DNA of 64,000 bases from 2-02-FULL-55-14 sp964473365 (lineage in GTDB: Bacteria; Bacteroidota; Ignavibacteria; UBA10030), in NCBI GenBank assembly GCA_964473365.1, contig CAYYOV010000014.1, positions 12,504 through 76,503 on the forward strand, given 5' to 3'. Both the position numbers and the translations under genes were made by a program. The notes beneath the pieces are model-generated. The model made no database searches. It saw only the letters and a program-made list of their open reading frames with translations, and was not told the origin of the DNA. Of this stretch, positions 1-7,913 are shown piece after piece. How positions within the stretch are numbered: the stretch's first letter is position 1; each line of letters opens with the position of its first letter.

Positions 1-532
1 CGACGTAGGCAGTATCCTCAACCCGGAGCAGCATTACGACCTCGGCGCCGGCATCTCCTCGCAGGTTGCCGATGTCCTGGAAGTAGCGCCTCGTGAACAA
101 GGCCGGGGCTCCAGGCATCCCTTTGACCCGGGTGGCCACGAGACCCTTACGCCGCGTGCGTTGGGTGTCGATAAGCGTGTTCAGATGATCGCTCGAGACC
201 CGAGGCTGATCGGCCAGCATGAAAATGACGCTGTCAACGTCGTTCGGAACGGTCGCCAATCCTGCCTGGATCGAAGTGCTGAGTCCACCGCTCCAGTGTT
301 GGTGATCCACAACCGTAACGATCAGGCCCGAGACCTGATCCCGGATCACGTCTGCATGTGCGCCGAGAACGACGCGCACGTGGCGAGCGTTCGAGGCGAT
401 GGCTTGTTCGGCCAGATAGCGCAGGAGTGTGGAGCCATGGTAGGGCAGGAGTTGTTTCGGACGCCCGAATCGGGCGGAGGGTCCGGCGGCGAGGAGGATC
501 ACCTCGGTGGTCTGTACGGGTTCGGTCGGCAT
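1..532 (-). CDS. MocA-like molybdenum cofactor cytidylyltransferase / NTP transferase, partial (C-terminus beyond window)
   Basis: Read on the minus strand from ATG at 532, this frame stays open to the window edge (177 codons seen). The N-terminus TTEVILLAAGPSARFGRPK carries the nucleotide-binding LAAG-x-S-x-RFG-x-PKQLL signature of MobA-like transferases. Further on are VVLGAHAD, GGLSTSIQAG and FMLADQP, as in MocA-type enzymes that add CMP or GMP to molybdopterin. The family also includes other sugar and alcohol nucleotidyltransferases, so the substrate is inferred. Its ATG overlaps the TGA of the upstream pepF (TGATG), which suggests translational coupling. The gene is truncated only by the window end. 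Confidence 0.8.
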   Translation of the reverse strand, partial: MPTEPVQTTEVILLAAGPSARFGRPKQLLPYHGSTLLRYLAEQAIASNARHVRVVLGAHADVIRDQVSGLIVTVVDHQHWSGGLSTSIQAGLATVPNDVDSVIFMLADQPRVSSDHLNTLIDTQRTRRKGLVATRVKGMPGAPALFTRRYFQDIGNLRGDAGAEVVMLLRVEDTAYV

Positions 533-2388
533 CAGCGTCCCATCCGTGTGAGGAGCGTTTCGATATCGTCCATGATCCGGTTCATACGTCGCATCGTGGC
601 AGCGAGCGGCTCGTCGGAGGTCATGTCGACGCCGGCGGTCCGAAGCTGCTCGATCGGATACTCGGAACCACCGGAGGCCAGCAGGGCCGTGTATCTGCGC
701 GTCGTGTCGCGATCACCGGACAAGACGCGCTCCGCCAGCAACGATGACGCAGTATACGACGTTGCGTACTGATAGACGTAGAAGTTATAATAAAAATGTG
801 GGATGTAGGCCCATTCCGCCTGGATCTCATCATCCACGACGCAGACCCCGTCCGCGTGTCCGTACGCCTCCTCGACGATGCTTCGGTACATCGCGCTGAA
901 GTCGTCGCCCGTCAGGGCCTCTCCCTGTTCCGTTCGTTGGTGCATACGCAGCTCGAATTCGGCGAACTGGGTCTGGCGGAACACGGTTCCTTTCATCCCC
1001 TCCAGCTCGTGCCCGAGAAGGGACAGGCGTACGGCGTCGTCGTCGATGGTCTTGAGCATGTGGTCGATCAAGAGTGCTTCGTTGAACGTCGATGCGACCT
1101 CGGCGACGAAGATCGTGTAGTGGGACCGGATCCACGGTTGGGCGGCATTGGCGTAGTACGAATGCATCGTATGTCCCAGCTCGTGCGTCAGCGTGCTCAC
1201 GTCATCGTACTTGCCGTTGTAGTTCATCAGGATATAGGGGTGGGCATCGTAGGCCGACCCGTTGGAATAGGCTCCCGACCGCTTGCCCGGCGTCGGATAG
1301 AGGTCCACCCAGCGTTCCGTGAAGACCCGCTTCGTCACACGCCGATAATCATCACCCAGCGGCTCGAGTGACGCCAGGATGTGCTCCTGGGCCTCCTCCA
1401 CGCCGAACGTCAGGGGAACGTCTGCCAGCAGCGGAGCATAGAGGTCGTAGTAGTGCAGTCGCTCGACGCCGAGGATCCTCCGCCGAAGGCGCAGATAGCG
1501 ATGGAAGGTCGAACGATGCGAACGAACGCCGTCAATCAGTCGATGGACGACCTCCACCGGGATCCGGTGTGCGTCAAGGGCGGCCTCCAGACACGACCCA
1601 TACCGGCGGGCCCGCTGGTAGAACATGTTCTTCTTGATCTCGGCGCTCAATTGTACGCCAAAGGTCCGGCGGTAGTCGTACAACCGGGCGAAGAAGCTTT
1701 TCATGACCGTCTGCCGATCGGACCGTACCACACTCGCGCGATGCAGCGAGTACGCGGCCGGGGTCAGACGCACCGATTGGCCGGTCGAAAGGTCGACGTC
1801 GGGGTAGGGGAACTCGGAGTTCGAGAAGATGCTGTTGATGTCCTGCGGCCCGGAGGCCATGAGAGCTGCATCTGCGATGATCTTCTCCTCCGCGGCGGTT
1901 CCGGTATGCTCACGGCGGCGAAGCAGATCGAGCAGGAAGAACCCGTAGGGCTCGAGTCCCGGGTGCGTGTCGAGCATCGACCGGATGGTCGCATCCCCCA
2001 GCCCGAGAAGCTCCGGCTCCAGGAACGCCGTCTGTGAGCCGACGTCTGCGTACGTCTGCTGGATCTCTTGCTGAAGCGCGAGCATCGACGAATCGCGCGT
2101 GTCTTCGTCCGATGCCATGCCCGCGTAGGCGGCCAGAGAGGCGAGCCGTCGACCGATCTCACTGTACAGATCCAGACACTCCTGAACGGTCTGCGCCCCT
2201 GAAGAGAGCCGGTCCCGAAACCGAACAAGCTCCGGGATACGGCGAACCAAATCCTGCTTTTCGGCGCGCCAGGCGTCGACAGATGGGAAAAGATGGGTCA
2301 GGTCCCACTGGTAGCGAGCCGGGATCTGTGATCGGTCGGTAAATATCGGCACACCGGGTTGTTCGATGGCGAGAAGAGGCGAACGCAT
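532..2388 (-). CDS. pepF: Oligoendopeptidase F (M3 family zinc metallopeptidase)
   Basis: This 618-residue protein is the usual length for bacterial oligoendopeptidase F, a cytoplasmic zinc peptidase that cleaves short peptides. The HExxH zinc motif is visible as THELGHTMHSYY, with a downstream FNEALL segment that supplies the third zinc-ligand Glu. The N-terminal RYQWDLTHLFPSVDAW block is the conserved M3B opening. There is no signal peptide. The stop overlaps the start of the MocA-like gene. No clear Shine-Dalgarno precedes the ATG, which is common in Bacteroidota; a candidate promoter lies at 2427-2457. Confidence 0.93.
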   Translation of the reverse strand: MRSPLLAIEQPGVPIFTDRSQIPARYQWDLTHLFPSVDAWRAEKQDLVRRIPELVRFRDRLSSGAQTVQECLDLYSEIGRRLASLAAYAGMASDEDTRDSSMLALQQEIQQTYADVGSQTAFLEPELLGLGDATIRSMLDTHPGLEPYGFFLLDLLRRREHTGTAAEEKIIADAALMASGPQDINSIFSNSEFPYPDVDLSTGQSVRLTPAAYSLHRASVVRSDRQTVMKSFFARLYDYRRTFGVQLSAEIKKNMFYQRARRYGSCLEAALDAHRIPVEVVHRLIDGVRSHRSTFHRYLRLRRRILGVERLHYYDLYAPLLADVPLTFGVEEAQEHILASLEPLGDDYRRVTKRVFTERWVDLYPTPGKRSGAYSNGSAYDAHPYILMNYNGKYDDVSTLTHELGHTMHSYYANAAQPWIRSHYTIFVAEVASTFNEALLIDHMLKTIDDDAVRLSLLGHELEGMKGTVFRQTQFAEFELRMHQRTEQGEALTGDDFSAMYRSIVEEAYGHADGVCVVDDEIQAEWAYIPHFYYNFYVYQYATSYTASSLLAERVLSGDRDTTRRYTALLASGGSEYPIEQLRTAGVDMTSDEPLAATMRRMNRIMDDIETLLTRMGR

Positions 2389-2426
2389 GAGGTCAGGGCA
2401 GAATCTCTGAAAGGACGGCTACAGAA

Positions 2427-2457
2427 GAAAGATACAGGACACCGCTGGCATTTACAA
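2427..2457 (-). promoter_or_regulatory. Candidate Bacteroidota-type promoter for pepF
   Basis: On the minus strand TTG (2457-2455) is followed by a 20-nt spacer and TATCTTTC (2434-2427), one mismatch from the Bacteroidota -7 consensus TAnnTTTG. The start codon lies about 40 nt downstream. It is identified by pattern only. Confidence 0.4.
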
Positions 2458-2841
2458 TGCAGGACCGCCGGACTGCAGCCACGCGTCCGCCTCGCGAGCG
2501 TTGCGGAACGCGCGAATGGCAAACGAACCCCCATGCCGGAGTGATTCGTACATACGTGCGATCCCGAACATCACGTCGCCTGGCGCCACGATGGCCCAAC
2601 GTGTCCCGCGGAACAGCTCCTCCACCTGGGTGACGCGGTCGGAAATGCGCCGGACCTCATCGAACGTGATGGATGCGGAAGCGATCCGGGATGAGTCGAT
2701 GATCCCATTCCTACCGCGGATCTCCATTCCGGCCTTTGAAAGGTCATCGATCAGCCGCAGGAAATCATCGAGACCGATCGTTCCCGTTCCGTCGATGACG
2801 ACGAGGCCGCGTGATGGCTCAATGTTCACGGTCAAGGGCAT
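2452..2841 (-). CDS. STAS/SpoIIAA-like small protein
   Basis: This is a 129-residue soluble protein. It starts MPLTVNIEPSRGLVVIDGTG and has alternating strands and helices: a strand ending in VVIDGTGTIGLDDF, a central GIIDSSRIASA strand-loop, then VAPGDVMFGIARMYE. The pattern resembles the SpoIIAA/STAS-like fold found in many stand-alone Bacteroidota proteins. No catalytic residues are evident. It lies upstream of pepF in the same direction but has a 63-nt gap, so co-transcription is uncertain. The function is unknown. Confidence 0.6.
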   Translation of the reverse strand: MPLTVNIEPSRGLVVIDGTGTIGLDDFLRLIDDLSKAGMEIRGRNGIIDSSRIASASITFDEVRRISDRVTQVEELFRGTRWAIVAPGDVMFGIARMYESLRHGGSFAIRAFRNAREADAWLQSGGPAL

Positions 2842-3014
2842 GCCTTCGCTCCGATCTCTCCTGAGGGAGTCAGCCTAGAACGTCAAAGCCCCGGCGTTCG
2901 ATCGAGCGTCCAGGGCCTCCGGGCATACTCCACCGCAGTTCCTCCCCAGGAATAGGCATGCCACATTCGGAAACTACGCTGCAACATCGCCGATGTCAAG
3001 CCGTCGATGAGGAC

Positions 3015-5330
3015 CTACCGCACGACAATCTCGTCGACGAACAGCCATGCCTGATTACCGGCCCCCGGACTCCCCGCTGGGATCGCCCCGTAGCGGTGGG
3101 CGATGGCGCGGACGTACCGAGCTTTCACTGGCTCGATCGTCAGCTCGACAGGGATCACTTTATCCGTGGTCGCGTAGTTGAACTCGTTCCAGCGTGCGAC
3201 AGTCCTGTACTCCACGCCATCGTTCGAGACCTGGACCTCGACCGATCGGGGAAGCCAGATCCATTGGCCGACGCCGCTGTAGAACCGGAATCCGAACGAC
3301 CGCAAAGGCCGCGGTTCGAGGAGGTCGATCGTGGCGTCCATGTCGGCGCCGCTCCAGCCGAGCCATTCGCCGTCCCCATATCGGTCGCTGCTGGCTGGCA
3401 CACCATTGACAAGCGCCTGCCGGCCGCCGATCGCGTAGCTCCCCTGCGGCGGCGTTACCAGGCTGATCGGTTTTCCGGCGGCAGCATGCATCACGATCGG
3501 CGTACGGGTGGTTCGGGTCGAGCGCCGTCCGTCGGAGAACCCGGCAGCGCGGACGTCGAGATCGGTCGTCACCGCGAGCGGTCCCTCGAACCTGTTCGAA
3601 GTGGCTGTCGGCTCCGTGCCGTCGGTCGTGTAGCGCACGATGGCGCGCGGGTCACGGCTGGAGAGGGAGAGGGTGACGCCATTCGGTGCAGGGCCGATCG
3701 TTGCGCGCACATCGAACAGATGGTTCGCATAATTCACCCCGAGCCGGTCAAGTCGGGCCATGTGGTGTGCGAGGCGGTCGGCGAAGTCGTCGAAATCGCG
3801 GAATTCCGGCGGACTCCACAGCACCTCTGCGAGGGCTGCGGCACGAGGATAGACCATGTACTCGACGTGGCGTTCGTTCAGGATATATTCCGTCCACACG
3901 TTCCCCTGTGCCCCCAAAATGTGCCGGGCTTCCTTTGCGGTCAGTTCTGCTGGCGTCGGTTCGAAGGAATAGACCTTCTCGAGCGGAGTGAATCCACCGA
4001 TCGCGATCGGTTCTTCGGGCGAGCGTGACTGATAGTAGTCGAAATAGCAGTGTGACCCCGGCGTCATGATCACGTCATGACCCAGACGTGCGGCGTCGAT
4101 CCCGCCTTGTGTTCCCCGCCACGACATCACCGTTGCACCGGGCGCAAGGCCTCCTTCGAGGATCTCGTCCCAGCCGATGAGCCTTCGGCCGTGTGACGAG
4201 AGGAATCGCTCCATGCGTCGAATGAAGTAGCTCTGCAATTCATGGTCGTCCTTCAAGCCCTCACGCGCCTTTGTGGACGCACATTTTGGACAGACGGCCC
4301 AACGGGTCTTGGGGACCTCATCACCGCCGACATGGATGTATGTCCCTGGGAACAGATCGATGACCTCGGTCAAGACGCCTTCCAGAAAGGTGAAGACGCT
4401 GTCGGTCGTGCAGAAGACATCGTCGAACACGCCCCAGAGCTGGGACGGCTCGAACGGACCGCCGGTGCAGGATAATTCCGGGTATGCGGAGAGCGCGGCC
4501 AATGCGTGTCCGGGCATCTCGATCTCGGGCACGATCGTCACGGATCGTTCCTGCGCGTAGCGGACCACCTCGCGGATCTCGTCCTGCGTGTAGAAACCGC
4601 CATACCGTACGCTGTCGAAGCGGTGTGGTACGTCGCTGTAATGGCCGATGAGTGTCCCGTTCCGCCACCCGCCGATACTCGTCAGCCGCGGATACCGTTT
4701 GATCTCGATGCGCCATCCCTGATCGTCGGTCAGGTGCCAGTGGAACCGGTTCATCTTGTGCATCGCCAAAAGGTCGATGTAGCGCTTGACGAAGGCGACG
4801 GGGAAGAAGTGCCGCGAGACGTCGAGATGCATTCCTCGGTACGGGTAGCGGGGCGCGTCATCAATGACGACGGCCGGCACAGACCATGTGCGAGACTGCG
4901 GATCGTCGTTCTCGATGTCGGGGGGGAGAAGTTGTCGGAGGGTTTGCAGCCCGTAGAACGCTCCGGCAGCCGTCCGAGCTTCGATCACGACCCCCGCAGG
5001 CGAGGATGTCAGCCGATAGCCTTCTTCATTGTCGATCGTGCTCGATGCGCGAAAGACGATCGAGTTCGTGCCACCATCTCCGTGCTTCAACGGCAGCGGA
5101 AGACCGGTCCCGCGTCGCAACAGGCCGGCCGCCATCTCCGCGACGTGAAGGAACGCTTTGTCGGACGTGTCCGCCGCGATGACGCTCTGTGCATTGATGT
5201 AGAAGGCGCCGGTCGCAGTCTGCACCGTCGTGGGGCGTGGAACGACCGGGACGGTTGATCGTTCGGGACGGGGTCCGGGAGCGCAGGAGAGCAGAAGTCC
5301 GGTGACAAGGATGAGTACGAAGGATCTCAT
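3015..5330 (-). CDS. Beta-N-acetylhexosaminidase (GH20) lipoprotein with CHB_HEX_C and F5/8-like tail
   Basis: The ATG at 5330 is chosen because it opens a lipoprotein signal, MRSFVLILVTGLLLSCAPG, with lipobox LLSC. The 771-residue product has a GH20b N-domain (about 30-150), then the GH20 barrel with the catalytic Asp-Glu pair in HVGGDEVPKTRW (near residues 336-337). A chitobiase C-terminal domain (YTTDGTEPTATS) and a discoidin/F5-8-like domain ending NQAWLFVDEIVVR follow. It probably acts at the cell surface or in the periplasm, removing terminal GlcNAc or GalNAc from glycans. The same two-domain tail occurs in the GH92 protein at 11038-13980. It is separated from the upstream phosphatase operon by a terminator. 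Confidence 0.93.
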   Translation of the reverse strand: MRSFVLILVTGLLLSCAPGPRPERSTVPVVPRPTTVQTATGAFYINAQSVIAADTSDKAFLHVAEMAAGLLRRGTGLPLPLKHGDGGTNSIVFRASSTIDNEEGYRLTSSPAGVVIEARTAAGAFYGLQTLRQLLPPDIENDDPQSRTWSVPAVVIDDAPRYPYRGMHLDVSRHFFPVAFVKRYIDLLAMHKMNRFHWHLTDDQGWRIEIKRYPRLTSIGGWRNGTLIGHYSDVPHRFDSVRYGGFYTQDEIREVVRYAQERSVTIVPEIEMPGHALAALSAYPELSCTGGPFEPSQLWGVFDDVFCTTDSVFTFLEGVLTEVIDLFPGTYIHVGGDEVPKTRWAVCPKCASTKAREGLKDDHELQSYFIRRMERFLSSHGRRLIGWDEILEGGLAPGATVMSWRGTQGGIDAARLGHDVIMTPGSHCYFDYYQSRSPEEPIAIGGFTPLEKVYSFEPTPAELTAKEARHILGAQGNVWTEYILNERHVEYMVYPRAAALAEVLWSPPEFRDFDDFADRLAHHMARLDRLGVNYANHLFDVRATIGPAPNGVTLSLSSRDPRAIVRYTTDGTEPTATSNRFEGPLAVTTDLDVRAAGFSDGRRSTRTTRTPIVMHAAAGKPISLVTPPQGSYAIGGRQALVNGVPASSDRYGDGEWLGWSGADMDATIDLLEPRPLRSFGFRFYSGVGQWIWLPRSVEVQVSNDGVEYRTVARWNEFNYATTDKVIPVELTIEPVKARYVRAIAHRYGAIPAGSPGAGNQAWLFVDEIVVR

Positions 5331-5372
5331 GTCATTGAGCCGAGGTTGATCCAGGTTGGCCAGCGGGTGATA

Positions 5373-5402
5373 CAAAGTGAAGGAAGGTGGCGGGAATTGC
5401 AA
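5373..5402 (-). promoter_or_regulatory. Candidate Bacteroidota-type promoter for the GH20 gene
   Basis: On the minus strand TTG (5402-5400), a 19-nt spacer and TCACTTTG (5380-5373) resemble the -33/-7 elements of Bacteroidota promoters. The site lies between an upstream terminator and the GH20 start, where a promoter is expected. Confidence 0.35.
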
Positions 5403-5418
5403 GCCGTTCCGGTGCCCC

Positions 5419-5463
5419 AAAAAGACGAACGGAGACCAACGCCCTGCACGTGGTCTCCGTTCG
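5419..5463 (-). terminator. Rho-independent terminator of the transketolase-phosphatase operon
   Basis: A perfect 13-bp inverted repeat (arms 5426-5438 and 5451-5463, CGAACGGAGACCA and its complement) encloses a 12-nt loop. On the minus strand it is followed by TCTTTTTGG. It sits 25 nt after the stop of the PafA-type phosphatase gene. Confidence 0.85.
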
Positions 5464-5487
5464 CTGATCCCTTGACCCTCAAGCGGG

Positions 5488-7110
5488 CTACCTGGTCAGG
5501 ACCTCCTCAAGTGGCCTTCCGCTGACAGTCTTGGGGGTTTTCAGGTTCAGCATTTTGGCGATCGTGACGGCAACGTCCACCGTTCGTACTGGCCTCGTGA
5601 TGCGATTGACGCCGAATGCCGGACCCCAAAAGAGGACGGGGACATGATTGTCGTAGTTGTAGCATGACCCATGGCTCGTGCCCGTCTCACGCGACGATGG
5701 GAGCAGATACTCCTTGAACCTCAGTTGGAAATCCTCTCCGCGCGGCGCGTAGTAGCTGTTCCGAAAGCGGTCGAGATACGGCCGATGCGGTCCGCCCGTG
5801 TCGACGAGCTCGGACTTGAAATAGACGTCGGCGATGCCGTCGATGGTCCGCAGACCTTCGCCGATCCTGACATCGAGCGCCCGCGGCTTCACGCCCGCCT
5901 TGGTTGCTTCATCATAATTGACGAAACCGTTCGTCGAGAAGAGTTGACCCGTTACCCCGATGGAACGGCGAAGCGTCGAATCGAGCGCCACCGCGTTCGG
6001 CCGGATCTCCGTCGATACGTTCAACCGTTTCGCGAACCTGAACTCCACGTCCTGCATATATTCCGGAAGGGGCATGCACGCATGGTCCGCGCTGAGGGCC
6101 ACGAACAGATGGTTGCGGCCGACCAGCCGTTCGAGATCTGCCAGGAATTGGCCAAGGGCCGCATCGATGCGCGCCAGATGGTCCTGCATCTCGTGGCTAT
6201 TTCCGCCGTAGGCATGCCCGACATAGTCCGTCGATGAAAGGGAGATCATGAGCAGATCGGTCGTGTTGCGGCTACCGAGTTGTTCACCTTCGACGGCCGC
6301 GCGGGCTGCGTCGAGGATGAGCAGGTCACCCCACGGCGTGCCTGCCAGTTGTTCGGCGCGCTGTGCCAGGTTGAGGACCTTCGGCATTGTGCGAACGCCG
6401 TTCCACAATTGCTCGCCACGCTGGTCGTCCGGACCCAGGTATAGACTATCGGCGAGGAGCTTACTCCAGACCGGCGGCACATGCTTGAAGACCCAATTCT
6501 GTTCGTTGAACGACTTCATCCATGGAGCGGTCGTCTTCATGTACGCGGCCGAGGTCACGAGCTTGCCGGTCTTTCGGTCGTACCAATAGACCTGGTCGGG
6601 TTCCTTGCCGCCCATCAAGATGGCCGCTCGGTCCTTGATCGAGAGCGAGATCACCTTTGACGACCTCGAGGAGGCCTTGAGCCAGTCGCCAAGCGCCGGT
6701 ACGGCAAGGTTGCGCGAGGAGAATCCGCCGCCGAGCCCGTCCACGGGTTTGGCCGTCGAGTCTTCGACACAGTAGACATCCTTACGCGTCTTCGGGTCGA
6801 TCCATTCGTTTCCGAGGATCCCGTGGACTCTCGGGAACGACCCGGTCGACAGCGTCGCGTGCCCGGGACCAGTCTCGCTCGCCGCATAGTCGAGCATCGC
6901 GTTCGCAAAGACGGCCCCCTCGGCGTAGAGACGTTTCAGTCCGCCATTCCATTGATGGCCGTACCAGTCAACATACTCGGCCTTCATCTGGTCGATCGAG
7001 ATGACGACCACAAGCGATGGCCGGGGTGAGACGTCTGCTGGTTGCTTCGGTTGGGCTGACAGCGAGAGCGCCAGGGCGGACGCCAGGAGGAACGGCAGGG
7101 TTCGGTTCAT
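5488..7110 (-). CDS. PafA-type alkaline phosphatase / type I phosphodiesterase family protein, exported
   Basis: The start at 7110 gives a signal peptide (MNRTLPFLLASALALSLSAQ) and an ATGA overlap with the preceding phosphatase gene. The 540-residue protein has the metal-binding opening VVVISIDQMKAEY and the nucleophile segment SETGPGHATLSTG; its Thr (about residue 80) matches the Thr nucleophile of PafA alkaline phosphatases. Later metal ligands are seen in SSTDYVGHAYG and ALSADHACMPLPEY, and near the C-terminus in GTSHGSCYNYDNHVPVLFWG. It likely hydrolyses phosphomonoesters in the periplasm. It is the last gene of the tkt operon, and a strong terminator follows. Confidence 0.9.
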   Translation of the reverse strand: MNRTLPFLLASALALSLSAQPKQPADVSPRPSLVVVISIDQMKAEYVDWYGHQWNGGLKRLYAEGAVFANAMLDYAASETGPGHATLSTGSFPRVHGILGNEWIDPKTRKDVYCVEDSTAKPVDGLGGGFSSRNLAVPALGDWLKASSRSSKVISLSIKDRAAILMGGKEPDQVYWYDRKTGKLVTSAAYMKTTAPWMKSFNEQNWVFKHVPPVWSKLLADSLYLGPDDQRGEQLWNGVRTMPKVLNLAQRAEQLAGTPWGDLLILDAARAAVEGEQLGSRNTTDLLMISLSSTDYVGHAYGGNSHEMQDHLARIDAALGQFLADLERLVGRNHLFVALSADHACMPLPEYMQDVEFRFAKRLNVSTEIRPNAVALDSTLRRSIGVTGQLFSTNGFVNYDEATKAGVKPRALDVRIGEGLRTIDGIADVYFKSELVDTGGPHRPYLDRFRNSYYAPRGEDFQLRFKEYLLPSSRETGTSHGSCYNYDNHVPVLFWGPAFGVNRITRPVRTVDVAVTIAKMLNLKTPKTVSGRPLEEVLTR

Positions 7111-7913
7111 TCGAACGACCTCAGGATGAGCCGGCGGAGCTCGTGGCGCCGGGCCGGTGTGAGGTCGCGTTCGTACTTGAACGCGGCCGATTCCCAATCA
7201 CCGTAGAGCGGGTTGGGCAAGACGATGAAACGAGAGCCAAATTCGCTCCGCCATCGGTCGACGGCGGCGTTGCGTTCTTCGAGCGGCTGACGATCGAACG
7301 CTGAAGCGAAATCAGCAAGGTTGTCTCCAACGAGGAGAACGATCTCGAAGTCCTGTGCGATCCGGCTCCGGCGGGCTTCCTTGCTCGACTCACGCTCCCG
7401 CGTGAGGAGGTGTGCGTCGTCGGCGTTCGGGAACCCTGCTCGACGCAGGTTCGAAAGCGTGGCGGCGCGTTCGTCGGCGGAACGATTCGTCACGTAGAAG
7501 ACGGCAACGCCCTTCGCCGATGCCGCAGTGAGAAATTCGTGCGAGCCCGGGATCGGACGGGCTTGTGCGTGATCCACCCATTCCTTCCACCATGCCGGGA
7601 ACGCCGTATCGGTCTCCATGACCTTGACCTGATGAGGGCTGTTGTCAAGGACGGTCTCGTCGATGTCGACGATGACGGCCCTTGGGCGTTGGCGAACAGA
7701 ATCGCGGAGGTCGGCATCCAGGCGCATCGCCGCCAACTGGTATGCCTGATAGCACAACGCCCGATACTCACCGGAGGTCTGGAACCATACGGTGGCGGAG
7801 AGGGCATCGAAACGTCCCCGGTCGGGCTGTGGTTGCGCCGCTGTGCACGCGGCAAGGATCACAGAGCACGATACCGCGAAGACAAATCGGGTGGAGCTGG
7901 TCATGGCGGTCAT
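7107..7913 (-). CDS. Lipoprotein e(P4)-family HAD acid phosphatase / 5'-nucleotidase
   Basis: This 268-residue lipoprotein has a signal ending VILAACTA (lipobox LAAC). HAD motif I is VDIDETVLDNSP (near residue 83), motif II lies in YVTNRSADE, the Lys lies in SSKEARR, and motif IV is LLVGDNLADF. The segment LPNPLYGDWE is a hallmark of the P4 class C acid phosphatases, which dephosphorylate nucleotides at the outer or periplasmic membrane face. The ATG at 7913 overlaps the transketolase TGA (ATGA); a second ATG at 7904 is possible. With the downstream PafA-type enzyme it gives a two-step phosphate or nucleotide scavenging pair. Confidence 0.9.
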   Translation of the reverse strand: MTAMTSSTRFVFAVSCSVILAACTAAQPQPDRGRFDALSATVWFQTSGEYRALCYQAYQLAAMRLDADLRDSVRQRPRAVIVDIDETVLDNSPHQVKVMETDTAFPAWWKEWVDHAQARPIPGSHEFLTAASAKGVAVFYVTNRSADERAATLSNLRRAGFPNADDAHLLTRERESSKEARRSRIAQDFEIVLLVGDNLADFASAFDRQPLEERNAAVDRWRSEFGSRFIVLPNPLYGDWESAAFKYERDLTPARRHELRRLILRSFE

